NCBI GenBank assembly: GCA_019916065.1
Contig: CM034233.1
Location: 55,111,947 to 55,175,946 of the forward strand
Source of the DNA: Vitellaria paradoxa
Taxonomy: Eukaryota; Streptophyta; Magnoliopsida; Ericales; Sapotaceae
Direction: 5' to 3'
DNA length: 64,000 nt
A model generated the notes under the pieces. The model was not told the DNA's origin. It saw nothing but the letters and a program-made list of their open reading frames with translations, and searched no databases. A program made the position numbers and the translations under genes. This document shows, piece after piece, positions 22,960-35,820 of this stretch. Numbering within the stretch: the first letter of the stretch is position 1; each line of letters starts with the position of its first letter.

Positions 22960-23205
22960 AATCCAGGAAATTGTGATAAAGAAATATCCTTTCCATAATT
23001 AACGGGATTCAAAGAAACCTACCAAAAAATAAGAAGATCCACATAAGGAGGAAGAAAGCAAGAATAAAGGTAGGCAATTTGAATCTTTATCAATTATCGT
23101 TTTTTTGATCCTCGACTAGCTTAAGTATCGGACGCTTTTTGACAGGTATTATGCCGATGTATAAGATAGCTAATCCTCTCTTCTTTCATCTGAAAAAGAT
23201 CATCC

Positions 23206-23271
23206 AATTACTGACTTCGCCCATAGATACCTTTTCTTAATTACTGATTTCGCCCATAGATACCTTTTCTT
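23206..23271 (+). repeat. 33-bp tandem duplication at an insert edge
   Basis: AATTACTGAYTTCGCCCATAG plus ATACCTTTTCTT occurs twice (23206-23238, 23239-23271). The right half belongs to the unit sequence, so the duplication sits at the edge of the unit-I insert. Confidence 0.85.
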
Positions 23272-23453
23272 GTGAGTCTAGTCGTCCATATTGTTATCGT
23301 GTAATTTATTTCTATATATTTGTCTTACTTATCAAATAGGTAAACATATAGTTGCATTTTACATTATCAACAAATAAATAAAACTGTAATTGTCTATATT
23401 TTTACATAAATTACAAGGCAACGCGAACAAAAATATTACCCAATGGGGGCAGG

Positions 23454-25344
23454 TAGGAATGGGCATCTCGGCCGACCCCTCCGAATCTGATCCGTTATCC
23501 GATCTGAATGGATGTGAAATTTAGATTTTTTTTGGAGATTGGATCGGATTTGGATTTAATTTTTTAAAAAAAATTTGGATATTGGATCGGATATGGGGAT
23601 GGCATTGCCTTCATCCCGATCTGCCCTGAATCCGATATCTAATCCGAATCTATCCCAATCTGTCCCGATTTGGCCCGATCTGTCCTGAAAAATATTTAAA
23701 TAACCCCAAATCATTTGAAACCATGATGACAATATCGTCACTATACCATAGCAAACAATATTCACATTCATAATACTCTAAATTTATTTTAATTCACTAT
23801 TATTATCATTAAAATGAATATTGATAAATAAATTTAAAACAAAAATTGTCATCATTTTGTATTAATTAGGGTGTGTTTGGGAAAAAATTATAAATTTAAT
23901 TTTTTTCATACTTTTGTGCAAATTGAAGTTTTAAAAGTTCAATTTATTTCTTTTATACGCAAAAATTAAGAAAACTTAAAGAGGTAAATTTAAAATTTTA
24001 TAATGTATATCATTTGGGACTTTACAAAATTATATAAATCCCTTTAAATTTTAAATTTTTACTTACTGCACGAATTATGAAACTATAATTTTTATAAATT
24101 TATATTAATTTATACAATTTCAAACCCCATTATGACTTGTAAACTCAATTGTTTTCAGAAAAATATCTAGATACAAATTTTAAAAAATAATTAAAATATT
24201 TTAGTTGCTATTTTATTTTATTTTTCTTATTTTTAGTATAAAAATTATTATTTCATTAAATAACTTCGTTCTTCAACTTTGAATAATTTATTGTTTTTCC
24301 CGTATTTTTAATATTTTTAGCTAAAATATATTTTTAAACTTTTCAATATTGATATTCAAAAGAGCTCTCGAGAAAATAGATTTTTCAAATAGTTCAATTA
24401 AAATGTTTCATGAAACATTCAATATTTTTTTATAGTGGAAATTATTTTTCTAAAAATATATAGAGAAGGCAACTTATTAATTTTTTTTCTTAAATAGTTT
24501 GATAAGTGCAGATAATTACATTTTAAATTTTTTGAAAAAATTTACTTATGCAGATGAGTTATCTTATTATGATAAAATTTATAGTTCTATGTTATTCTAA
24601 AAAATTAGTTGTTATTCTAAAAAAAGTTAAAAATTTTTTGTAGTTTTATTTTTTTCTATATGTGAATGGTGAGAAAAAAATTCAGTTATTATATTTTGAA
24701 ATTAGGTTGATGTAAAAAGTTAATAGGGACAAAAAAGAATTAGAAATTTAAATTTACAACTTTTATTTTTATGTTTGTAGGTTTTATATAAGAAAAAAAA
24801 TTTAAAAAGTTAAAATAAATTTTATTTTTATTTATATTTTTAGCAATCATAAAAAAATAAATTTAAATTTATTTGATTAAGATATAAAATAAATTAAAAT
24901 TTATTTACAAACTTTTGTTATGTTTTTTAACATTTTGATATTTATTTATTTTTTACAATTCTTTTAAAATTTATTTATTTTAAAATTTACCAACTCATCT
25001 TTTTTCTTATATTTTAATCATTACAGTATTTTTAAATATATTATTAGATTATTGAAATGTATTACATTATTTACAAAATATGTTATTATGTATTATTTTG
25101 ATTTTAGAGATAAATTATTTGGTAGTAATAGGTTACATACAACTTAAGGGAAGATTCTGAGGTGAGCAAATGATTTGGAGTTCTGGATATCCGTTGATAT
25201 ATCCGTTCTCCGTTTAGAGCAGGGATGGAGATCCAAAAAATATCTGTTTGGAGTTCGGGGTAAATTTAGAGGCAGGCGAAAGATCTGGGGTTTAGATTTG
25301 GATAATGCCATATCCACCTCCGATCTACCCCGTTCCCATCCCTA
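23454..25344. mobile_element. Non-autonomous hAT-like element (hAT-2), 1.9 kb
   Basis: Begins TAGGAATGGGC and ends CCCATCCCTA, with 8-bp flanks GGGGCAGG (23446-23453) and GGGGCAAG (25345-25352). Units II-V have the uninterrupted site CAGTRGGGGCAGGTGCTTTA. The ends contain GGATCGGAT and CCCGATCTG words. The interior is very AT-rich and contains GGGTGTGTTTGGGAAAA at about 23870, possibly a further nested MITE. No transposase. Confidence 0.85.
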
Positions 25345-27159
25345 GGGGCAAGTGCTTTATTCTTGTGGGCTAGGCCTGATTAAGTTTCAAATCAATACAA
25401 TTTGTCCGAGTTACATCCTTAGCTAGCAACAATATTGACAAATAGAAAAATAATTGAAATTGTGACACGTGGACATCTACCAGTAGAACTAGATATGTTG
25501 AAATTAAAAATGAAAAAATATTATTTTTTTGATAAGAATTCATTTTAAAAATTATCAAAAAAATATGAAAAGTTATGAGCCTGAAATTTTAAATAAAAAC
25601 ACCCACTAAGATTAATTATAAAATTGTCATTTAACGTAGTTTGATAAATTTTGCTACCAAAATATTTTCAATAAAAAAATTTGAGAGAAACTTGAAATTT
25701 AAGGAGTTATTGCTACCATTTCAGAACTTATAACATACTTAAACAACTGTCGCATGCATTCTTAATTTAACTGCTATTAAAATAAAAGCTTTTCGGCACG
25801 AGTCCAGTACTCAATCTTAGATGTCGTGTCGGAATACATATTCTACGTATATATATACACATGTATATGTATATCCTCATATTATGATAATACATACTTC
25901 CTACCAGGAAACGAATTGAATGTAAGAAGAAAAACCATGCGTTGAAAGGCGAAGCATATTTGCTTGTGGGGCAGAAGACTTGTGGTCCGCCGAATTAAGT
26001 TTGAATATAAATTCTAGGAGGTGGACTATACCTATATTTATAGACTAGTTAAAAAAAAAAAAAAAAAAAGGACTAGACCAATTCCAACGACGCGTGATCA
26101 TGGAAGGACTCTCAGTTTCTGCATGCAGAAACGCGTTTGTGGACTCTCGGAAGGTGTCCTAGTAGTTGAATTTGTACGTCAAGAATCTTAGTTGGAGTCA
26201 AATATTTTTGTAAAGATGAACCTATAAAAGTAAATTTTTATTTAATTTTTTAATTAAAAAATCAAACGTCATTTCATTTATAGACCAACGTCCCTTGGTT
26301 TTCTCTTTAACGTTTTCTCAATAATTATATATGAATCTCTATGAAATTAAACACAAATTCAATTAAATTTAATAAATTTTAATCAATTAAATTTTATAAA
26401 TTTTAATCAATTTAGTTCTAAATTATGACAAAATTATATGTTAATTCTTAAATTAGAGAGGATAATGCATCTTTTAAACAAATTCTTACCTTATTTATTT
26501 ATTTATTTTATTTGATCTAGCTTTTTCTAGTAGAATAATAACACTACTGTATTTAATTGGGCATGAATTAATTTTATTGTAGTCAAGATAATATATTGCG
26601 TATGTGAAACATAAATGTAAGTCAAAACATATATATTTGATTCAATTTCAATGTCACTTTTTTATTTAGTTTTATTCAAAACCACATCTAATTCAGCAAG
26701 GCTTGATGGTCATTCAACGTTCAGATTTTAAAATATAGGCCCTTAATTGTTTTAACTAAAATATAGGAAACTTTGGCCAAAAAATTTAATGATATAAATT
26801 GCAATTTAGACTTAATTTTAATATTTAATATATTTATGACATTATAGTTTGACTTCAATCATTCTGAAAATTAAACCCCTAACTTGTGAGTTTTTAGATT
26901 AATTTTTTTATAATTAAATAAAAATTGTATTGAAAGAGTATTAAAGAGATACTAAACAGTATAAGAAAAACATTCAAAACCCCTCTTGAAAAGAAAAGTA
27001 GAACCTACCACTAACAATAAATCACGCATCCCTCATGCTTTCTATGAAGTGTAAAAAACTATCCAAATCCAATTCAATATATACTTCCCACTCAACTATA
27101 CAGAATTCTCCAAAATAAAAAAAGAAATAAAAAAATAAAAACTCTTTAATATTATCTAT
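25345..27159. other. Unit I spacer before the CACTA element
   Basis: Matches 33670-35458, 45477-47259 and 53726-55509. The better conserved and less AT-rich part (about 25790-26200) contains the 18-bp palindrome; the rest is AT-rich. No gene supported. Confidence 0.7.
26115..26132. repeat. 18-bp perfect palindrome, unit I
   Basis: GTTTCTGCATGCAGAAAC equals its own reverse complement. It lies between two ACGCGT hexamers, with TGATCA nearby. The same palindrome is intact in all five units. Confidence 0.9.
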
Positions 27160-29650
27160 CACTGTAAGAAAATGTGCATTTAGTGACAATAAAATTCATC
27201 ACCAAAAATATGATTTTTGTCACAAAATTTTTAGTAACAACTTGTCACTTATAGTCTCATTGCTAAAATTTAATGTGACAACAATTTGTATAATTGTCGA
27301 TAAAACTAACTTTCAGCAACAAACACATATCATTGCAAAATAATTACATTTTTTTTTGATAATTAAATCTATCACTAATTGATATATTTAATAACACAAA
27401 ATTTTGTCACAAAATCTAACAAAATTGCCACTATAGGATTTTTCTAATTTTTTAAATGAAAAATATATGCTTGCAGCAGTAATAGATCTCATCATCAAAA
27501 GCACATAACATTGATGGATGATTTCATTATCACGAAAATCATGACTAGTGACAATCTTATCTCTTGTCACTAAAAGTACAAAACAGTGATGAATGATTTT
27601 ATTATCACAATAATTATGACTAGTGACAATCGCTTCCGTCACAAATGAGGAAATTGCTAGCAACATAATTTTGAATAATTAAGACAACTGTGAGATGTTG
27701 TGACAACACTTTTTGTTGTCACTTCACTTTTTGTTTTTTTTTTTTTTAACAAATTTCTATGTCACTATACATATTTCGTAATTTTACATATTAAATTTCA
27801 TAATTCAAAAATTTCAAGAATATTCTGTTTGAAGTTAATATGTAGAAGTGAAATTATATTAAATCTAAGTTAATATGTAATGCATTTTATTAATTTATTT
27901 TTAATAAATAATATAATTAAATTAATTAATTAATTAAATTAGTTAACTTAATAATATGAAGCATATTTTATTAAATTATTTTTAATAAATAAATAAATAA
28001 TTTAATTTAATTTAATAATTAATTTAATATAAATTATTCAATTAATAGTAAATATATTTTACTAAATTATTTTTGATAAATATAATAATTAAATTATTTA
28101 AATTATTATGAAATATATTTTACTCATTTTTATATAAGTAATGAAATTAAACTATAATTTAATATATTTATATTTGTTGAATTAAATGATTTTAATTAAT
28201 TTTTTTGAATAGGAAAGATCTAATTTTTTTGGACACAAAAAAACTCGTACTGCAAGTTAATTAATTTTCTATTGAGAATATCTCGGTCAAGACAAGTTAT
28301 TTGTTAGATATATATATAGATATAATTTAATCGTAGTACTATAGTGTTAAAAAATGCTAATTTCTATTTCTAAAAAGAAATTAATTAATGAAAGAAAGAT
28401 CTGATATTTTTTTTGGATACAAAAAATTGTGTACTATAGGTTAATAAATTTCCTATCCAAAATATCACATTCAAGGTAAGTCGTTTGTTGTGAGATAAGG
28501 AAGATATATGAAATTTTCCCAAATACTTCATATTCTAACCATAAATTTCTTTAAAAACTTTTATATTCCAATCAATTTCCTTAAAAACTTCAATCTTAAT
28601 TAATCAATTCTATATTCCAATCAATTTTCTCCAAAAATTTCAATTTTAATCACGAATTTGCATTAAACAGCCGAAAATTTCAAGCTAGTAATAAAATACA
28701 ATCGAATAGATGAATAAACAAAAACCCAACTTTCTAATGTTAATTTCAATACCATTACTTGCAAAACAAAGAAAAAATCAAAGATAGCATACCTACCTTT
28801 GTGCTCAAAATGCAAAATAGTGGAGATGACAATTTCTATCAGAAATCAAATGCAAGTCAATTATCAAATGTAGCTTCTGAAATCGAAAACCTTTCAACTA
28901 CATAGCTAAGAAATAGCAAACATGGCCCTATCACCTACAGAGACTTGAATCTGCGAACCACTGAAACTAAAACCCTAAATATTGTCGAGAGTGAGGAGAG
29001 AGAAAATACCTTATATATAGACATAAAACGTGTATATATATGTGTGTGTTTGAGAAACCAAAACCCTAATATTGTTGAGAACAAAGAGAGAGAAAATGCT
29101 ATATATATCAAACGTATATGTACATGTCTTTAAGAAATTATATCTGCTGAAACATTGGTGGTAGCATTGTATTTTAAATTTAGGATTTTAAGAGGAAGGC
29201 ATAGATAACGTAAGTAAGGAGAAGGTGCAGGGATTGATGGAATGTTGGGTTTAAATTAGGTTTCGAAAATTTAATTCATAAGACTAATTAATTTTTTTAA
29301 TGATTATTTGTAAGGTTTTATTTTAGTGACGATAAAACTTGTTAATGTATATGTTTCAATGATGGAAAACAAAATTTGTCACAACAAAAAATTTTTAATC
29401 CTACCAAAACATTAAATTTTTAATGCTAATTTCTCTTCTAACTTTCAGTGACGAGATTTAGTGACAGCAAAATATTTTTCTCACTAAATGTTAATGTTTC
29501 AATAATAATTTATGTTACTTGTCACAAAAAATATCTTAAAACGTATTTTTGGTGACAACAAAAAAAAAAACTCACTAAATAACATATATTATAACAATAT
29601 TTTTTATTGTCATAAAAAACTCGTCATTGTACCCTACTTTTCTTGTAGTG
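27160..29650. mobile_element. Non-autonomous CACTA-like transposon, unit I
   Basis: Left end CACTGTAAGAAAA and right end TTTTCTTGTAGTG match the plant En/Spm (CACTA) terminus CACTACAAGAAAA, with two changes at the left. Subterminal zones are crowded with GTGACAA and its reverse complement TTGTCAC, as expected for transposase-binding repeats. The 3-bp flanks differ (TAT and GAC), so no target duplication is seen. No transposase; its frames come from the repeats. Confidence 0.8.
28945..29133 (+). other. Small frame with an internal duplication, inside the CACTA element
   Basis: A 62-codon frame recurring at 49010-49198 and 57296-57499. It covers two tandem DNA repeats of about 92 bp, each starting with AAACCCTAA and containing GAGAGAGAAAAT, giving the paired words LNIVESEEREN and PNIVENKEREN. 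No known domain; kept in frame possibly only because the copies are recent. More likely a leader relic than a protein gene. Confidence 0.25.
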
Positions 29651-29853
29651 GACATCCCATCCCGTGCGCACACAACAACCAACTACTGAAAAATGCCTAA
29701 GTGTTGAGTAAAAGGCCAAGCACTATCAAAATTTAACCCAAACACCAACTCGAGGAATCAATTGAGACTCAATCGAGACTCAAATGACTTCACAGCGATA
29801 CACATACCCAAAAATAAAATATAAAAATAAATATGAAAATCTAGGTCATTACA
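29651..29853 (-). repeat. LTR fragment of a gypsy element
   Basis: Ends GGTCATTACA on the plus strand, so the minus strand begins TGTAATGACC, a common start of Tekay/Del-type LTRs. The left part is cut by the CACTA end, and sequence left of 27160 may be its remainder. Also at 49714-49906 and 57998-58190. Confidence 0.45.
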
Positions 29854-31288
29854 CAATTTGGCCCTGTTCAAACTCTCGTGCGCACGACAAAAGGCCAACA
29901 AAAGCCCATAATTCATTTGTTTAGCCCTTTAATGGCATTCTTATAATTATTAATGGGGGAACTATAAATCGACTTTAGGGTTTCATGAGAGAAGGCTATT
30001 TATTAATCGATGGATTAGAATTAAGTTAGATTAGATAGGAGAGTGTGAACTCTTCACTTTTCCTTACTTAGATCTAAATTTACATTCTGATTTTTTCATT
30101 TTTCTTTGTGATTTCAATTTTGGTAGAATAGATCAAGGCAAGGACAAATAGAGGTATATTTAAGCTTTAATTACTATTTTCCTGTAAATTTAAGCTTCAA
30201 TTTCTTTTTTGTTTGTATTGATCAAATAGAGGTAGATTTAAGTTTTAATTATCATTTTCTTGTAAATATGAGCTTCAATTTCTTTTACCTTCACCAATTA
30301 ATTGCGATTGGTGATTGATTGATTTTCATTAAAACAATCTTATTTAGATAATAGTCATGATTTTGTATGTCATGCACACTTAATGCTCAATGAAATGTAA
30401 GTGACTTGAGTGAGCCTATTGTGTAATTTATTCTAGGTTTTACATGCCGACACTACTACAATAATTAATAAGGATTACACTATAAAATTTATAAAAATCA
30501 CGATTTTAGAAACAAAAGTGATAAAGACTTATAAGTTAAACTTTTTATCTCAGTCTAATTAAAAAATTGAGATAAAAAATTACTTTTAATATTTTCTATC
30601 TCAGTTTTGTTAAAATCGGGATTGAAAAAAATGAGATAAAAATCAGTAGAAACCATTAACACTGAGATAAAAAAAAGTTAGGAAAATCGTATCTTAACAA
30701 AAGTAAGATAAAAGAATGAGAGACAATATTATTATTTCATTTTCTATGTCTCACTCAAACAATTTTATTTGTCACTTTACATGATTTAAATTTGACTTCA
30801 TAAATTTCATTTTAATATTTATTTATTAATTTTAATTAATTTAATATACTATAAAAACTACAATCATAGATCAATAAATAAAATTATTTTTAGAATAATG
30901 TTAAAACTAAATATACCGAATCAAATTTAATAACGCTAAATATTTAATCATTTTTTTCAATAAATATACGGAAGTAGACTTCATAATTTGTATGACTTAC
31001 AACCAGGTGAATATTAAATATTTAATATCTAATAAATGTTTGGAGTATCTTTAATATTAATTATAATAAAAGTGATATTATTTTATTGTTTTTGGAAGTG
31101 ATATAAATTTAGAAATAAAAATAATAAAAATTTTCATTTTTGTGTCTTTTTGGAACTAATTTTCGAATATAATCATTGAAAACATTTTTTGTATAAATCA
31201 ATTCTTAAATAGTCTTCAAAAATTGTTTTGAATAATAATTTTCTAAAACTACAACTAAACGTGATCCAATTACTTTTAAGTTGAGAGG
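29854..31288. other. Unit I tail
   Basis: Contains LTR-like wording (ACTATAAATCGACTTTAGGG near 29970), a CACTA-like fragment (30451-30767) and AT-rich sequence up to the purine-rich GTTGAGAGG that precedes unit II. No gene. Confidence 0.6.
30451..30767. mobile_element. CACTA-like fragment with TATCTCA subterminal repeats, unit I
   Basis: Begins CACTACTACAATAATT, and the next 300 bp repeat TTTTATCTCAG and CTGAGATAAAA in both orientations. No right terminus was found, so the right edge is approximate. Copies at 50499-50807 and 58784-59090. Confidence 0.5.
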
Positions 31289-32657
31289 TGTGATTACAAG
31301 TTCTTATTTAGACCTTAATTCATGCATATATTAATTCATTATGAAAAGCTTATGTATTTTTATGATTAAATTTGAATTCATTGTCTTATGTGCAATAAAT
31401 ATTTGAAATTGATCATACTTAGTGATGACAGAGAGGAAAATAAAAAAAGAACTCCTGTTATACCAACACCTTCAGAGCTGTCTGGATAGCAGTGAAACTA
31501 CAGCTAAACAGAAAGAGCCAAACTCAATTTGTTTGCATTTAATTCCTCTCTGCTGTCCGAATACTCAGTCAAGCTATCTTAATAGCCACGGCTTTGCTGC
31601 ACGTTTTATCTTAGGTTTAGGGTTTATTCTTTCGACCTATAAATACATATTATTACTATATTGGTCATATGTTTTATAATAAAAATTCTATAATTCAGTT
31701 TTGAAGAAAATTAGGTTAGTTTTGAGAGATTTTTAGTTTAGTGTTTTTGGATTTAAGTATAGACTACTTCAGTACTTTACTGCGCATCTACCATTTATTT
31801 AATAGGGTTTGTTTTCTCTTAATTCTCTTTATTTGCTTGCCATTTTATCATTTAATCTATATTAGGCTGAGTTTATTTTATTGATCTAACCCATTAATGA
31901 TGGGTGGTTTGTTATGGATGATGAGATATGCGTGGATCAATGCATGCAATGTGAAAACTTGCATGTATTGATTTATAGTTTTTAGATTTGTGTTGATTTA
32001 TTATGAAGAACTTTCAAAAGCTAGTTTTCTTGTTCGTATTTTCTAAAATCACTGAAAAAAATTTTGATTATAATTTCATTATATTCTTGATTTAAATAAA
32101 TCAAATTTGAACTAAAAATAAGCTTATTATAATATCTTTTGATTTTCTAATTCTAAATGAGATTTGAAAATTGTGTCTTGGGATTAAAAAAGGATTTCAG
32201 GTAAATATCTATGAATTTATTTTTCCTTAATACGTGAAACTTAAACTAAAATTAAGAGTATATCAAATTGTGAAATAGTGAATTCACCTAGATTTATAGG
32301 TTAGATCAAGATTCGCTTGCATTAATCTTTAATACTTAAAAGTTTATTCGCTATTTTTAATTTTATTATTATTTTATTTGCTTGCTATTTTTAAGATTTT
32401 AGTAGTTACTTCTATTTGCCTTTAGAGTCGATTGAATTTTCATTGTTGGTTTAGTAATTAATCAATTTATTTAAAACTCTAAATTGAAAACTTTCATTCC
32501 GTAATAATTGAGTCGTAGATAAATTGATCCAAATATAGTGTCACTCCTAATTCATTCAATTCCCTAAGGATATGATCTCGGATTGAACGAATTAAAACTA
32601 TACCGTACAGCTTCATAATTGGAGGGGTTAAATTAGCTATATTTTTAGAGAAGGTCA
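31289..32657 (+). repeat. LTR-like block, unit II
   Basis: Matches 51338-52726 but lacks 19 bp near the start, lost between two ATTAC direct repeats. CTATAAATACATA near 31635 is a promoter-like TATA sequence. Confidence 0.6.
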
Positions 32658-35458
32658 AGTATGCACGTGTATATATAATTAACCAAGGTTTCATTTTCTT
32701 CTTCATGAAGCTCTCATTTCTCATTAGCTTCAAGGTTTGGCATCCATCCCTCTCCCATCTCCCAAAGGTCACCTACAACTGCCCCTTACTGTCCATCTGC
32801 TACCCTTATTGAGCTAGGGTTGCAGGAGTTACACAATCAGGGAAGAAGATGTGACCCGATTGGTCAAGTGGGTTATTTATCAAAAATGTATAATTTTGTG
32901 AAATTAGGTTCAAAATTGAGTAAATGGGTTAGGAGAAATAGATTTAGGTATTTGGATGATTGGGTTTTATGATTTAGGAGGAAAGGGGTAGTTAAATGAG
33001 GTAAAAAAAAAATAAGATTGGAATTTATTTAGTAAAATCTAACTCTCTCACCAAAAATACCACTATTGAATTAAACAACAAATTACACAAAATAAATTAA
33101 TCATGCCAAATCAAAACATAAGGAGCTTCATATAGGTAAAATTTGGGACCAGAAAAATCAAGAAATATATTAATAAATGAAAAAAATTTTCCAAGGCTTA
33201 ATATTCACTCTTAGTATAGGGAGTCCTATTTTTTGATTAAGCCGCAAAAGATAAAGTGTAATTACTCTTAAAATTTTGAGTTCGTATCTCACAAATTGAG
33301 ATAACTAGTGGCATGAATTAGAGGTGGAATTGGGTGAGCTCAATCTTGAAAAAAAAAAAAAAAAAAAAAAAACGAAACAAAGAAAACGGGGGGAGGGCTT
33401 GGGTAATATTTTCGTAAAACCAAATTGACTATGGGCTAAAAATCTATAACCTGAATTTATTTGGTTGGTATAGCCCATAGATACCTTTTCTTATAGTCGT
33501 TGTCCATATTCTTATTGCTTTATTTCTTTCTATATATTTGTCTTACTTATCAAATATGTAAACATATAGTTTCATTTTACATTATCAAAAAATAAATAAA
33601 ACTATAATTGTCTATATTTTTACATAACTTATAAGGCAACGCGAACAAAAATATTACCCAGTGGGGCAGGTGCTTTACTCTTGTGGGCTAGGCCTGATTA
33701 AGTGTCAAATCATTCAAATTTGTCCAAGTTATATCCCTAGCAAGAATATTGACAAATAGAAAAATAATTGAAATTGTGACACGTGGACATCTACCAGTAG
33801 AACTAGATATGTTGAAATTAAAAATAAAAAAATATTAATTTTTTGATAAGAATTCATTTTAAAAATTATCAAAAAAATATGAAAAGTTATGAACCTATCA
33901 TTTTAAATAAAAACACCCACTAAGATTCACTCTAATTGTAAAATTGTCATTTAACATAGTTTGATAAATTTTGCTACCAAAATATTTTCAATAAAAAAAT
34001 TTGAGAGAAACTTGAAATATAAGGAGTTATTGCTAGTTTGCTACCATTTCAGAACTTATAACATACTTAAACAACTGTCGCATGCATTCTTAATTTAACT
34101 ACTATTAAAATAAAAGCTTTCTGGCACGAGTCCAGTACTCAATCTTAGAGTGTCGTGTCGGAATACATATTCTACGTGTATATATACACATGTATATGTA
34201 TATCCTCATATTATGATAATAAATACTTCCTACCAGGAAACGAATTGAATGTAAGAAGAAAAACCATGCGTTGAAAGGCGAAGCATATTTGCTTGTGGGG
34301 CAGAAGACTTGTGGTCCGCCGAATTAAGTTTGAATATAAATTCTAGGAGGTGGACTATACCTATATTTATAGACTAGTTAAAAAAAAAAAAAAAAGGACT
34401 AGACCAATTCCAACGACGCGTGATCATGGAAGGACTCTCAGTTTCTGCATGCAGAAACGCGTTTGTGGACTCTCGGAAGGTGTCCTATTAGTTGAATTTG
34501 TACGTCAAGAATCTTAGTTGGAGTCAAATATTTTTGTAAAGATGAACCTATAAAAGTAAATTTTTATTTATTTTTTTAATTAAAAAATCAAACGTCATTT
34601 CATTTATAGACCAACGTCCCTTAGTTTTCTCTTTAACGATTTTTCAATAATTATATATGAATCTCTATGAAATTAAACACAAATTCAATTAAATTTAATA
34701 AATTTTAATCAATTTAAATCTAAATTATGACAAAATTATGTATTAATTTTTAAATTAGAGAGGATAATGTATTTTTTAAACAAATTCTTACCCTATTTAT
34801 TTATTTATTTTATTTGATCTAGCTTTTTCTAGTAGAATAATAATACTACTGTATTTAATTGGGCATGAATTAATTTTATTGTACTCAAGATAATTGCATA
34901 TGTGAAACATAAATGTAAGTCAAAACATATATATTTGATTCAATTTCAATGTCACTTTTTTATTTATTATTATTCAAAACCACATCTAATTCAGCAAGGC
35001 TGGATGGTGATTCAACGTTTAAATTTTAAAATTTAGGCCCTTAATTGTTTTAACTAAAATATAGGAAACTTAGGCCAAAAAATTTAATGATATAAACTGC
35101 AATTTAGACTTAATTTTAATATTTAATATATTTATGACATTATAGTTTGACTTCAATCATTCTAAAAACTAAACCCCTAACTTCTGATTTTTTAGATTCA
35201 TTTTTTTTATAATTAAATAAAAATTTTATTGAAAGAGTATTAAAGAGATACTAAACAGTATAAGAAAAACATTCAAAACCCCCACTTAAAAAGAAAAGTA
35301 GAACCTACCACTAACAATAAATCACGCATCCCTCATGCTTTTTATGAAGTGTAAAAAACTATCCAATCCAGTTCGATATATACTTCCCACTCAACTATAC
35401 AGAATTCTCCAAAATAAAAAAATAAATAAAAAAATAAAAACTCTTTAATATTATCTAT
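32658..35458. other. Unit II spacer, including the palindrome at 34441-34458
   Basis: Collinear with the other units; a 20-plus poly(A) run near 33350. The palindrome GTTTCTGCATGCAGAAAC is intact. No gene. Confidence 0.75.
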
Positions 35459-35820
35459 CACCGTAAGAAAATGTGCATTTAGTGACAATAAAATTCATCA
35501 CCAAAAATATGACTTTTGTCACAAAAAATTTTTAGTAACAACTTGTCACTTATAGTCTCATTGCTAAAATTTAATGTGACAACAATTTGTATAATTGTCG
35601 ATAAAACTAACTTTCAGCAACAAACACACATCATTGCAAAATAATTACATTTTTTTTGATAATTAAATCTATCACTAATTGATATGTTTAATAACACAAA
35701 ATTTTGTCACAAAATCCAACAAAATTGCCACTATAGGATTTTTCTAATTTTTTAAATGAAAAATATATCCTTGCAGTAGTAATATATCTCATCATCAAAA
35801 GTACATAACATTGATGGATG
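35459..35820. mobile_element. CACTA-like element, unit II, truncated
   Basis: Left end CACCGTAAGAAAA, then collinear with the other copies for about 360 bp; the remaining 2.1 kb has been deleted. Confidence 0.8.

Larger units (their letters stand above)
21316..23205. other. Unit-I-specific insert complex, about 1.9 kb
   Basis: The other units run straight from TTTATTTGGTTGG to TATAGCCCAT..ACCTTTTCTT; unit I has this extra sequence between. It includes a GTCCGTTTGGATC motif (about 21424) seen in plant MITEs, an unrecognised GC-richer stretch (21661-21900), a short tandem repeat, a hAT-end fragment and a SINE-like insertion. Frames here give no recognisable protein. Confidence 0.6.
13322..31288. 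repeat. Tandem-array unit I, with nested insertions
   Basis: First of five head-to-tail copies of an 8.2-kb segment. Homology with the other units starts around 13309-13322 (TTAAGTTGARRGG then TGTGATTAC). The physical length is about 18 kb because a SIRE-like copia (5.8 kb), a hAT element (1.9 kb) and about 2 kb of unit-specific sequence are inserted. Without them it matches the 8.2 kb of unit III. The distance between the conserved palindromes of units I and II is 8326 bp. Confidence 0.85.
31289..35820. repeat. Tandem-array unit II, right part deleted
   Basis: Runs collinear with units I and III from the LTR-like block to inside the CACTA element, then joins directly to the interior of solo LTR X. 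Roughly 3.8 kb of the unit is missing compared with units III and IV. Confidence 0.88.

Noticed and set aside
27388..27666. 92-codon minus-strand frame, with shorter relatives at 35688, 47491 and 55737
   Set aside because: Its repeated words come from the GTGACAA subterminal repeats of the CACTA element, and its length changes in every copy.
28960..29070. AAACCCTAA words resembling plant telomere repeats
   Set aside because: Only two isolated copies 92 bp apart, part of a small tandem duplication, not a telomeric array.
32494..32772. 92-codon minus-strand frame at the end of an LTR-like block
   Set aside because: Not kept open in the equivalent places of units III and IV; no known motif.
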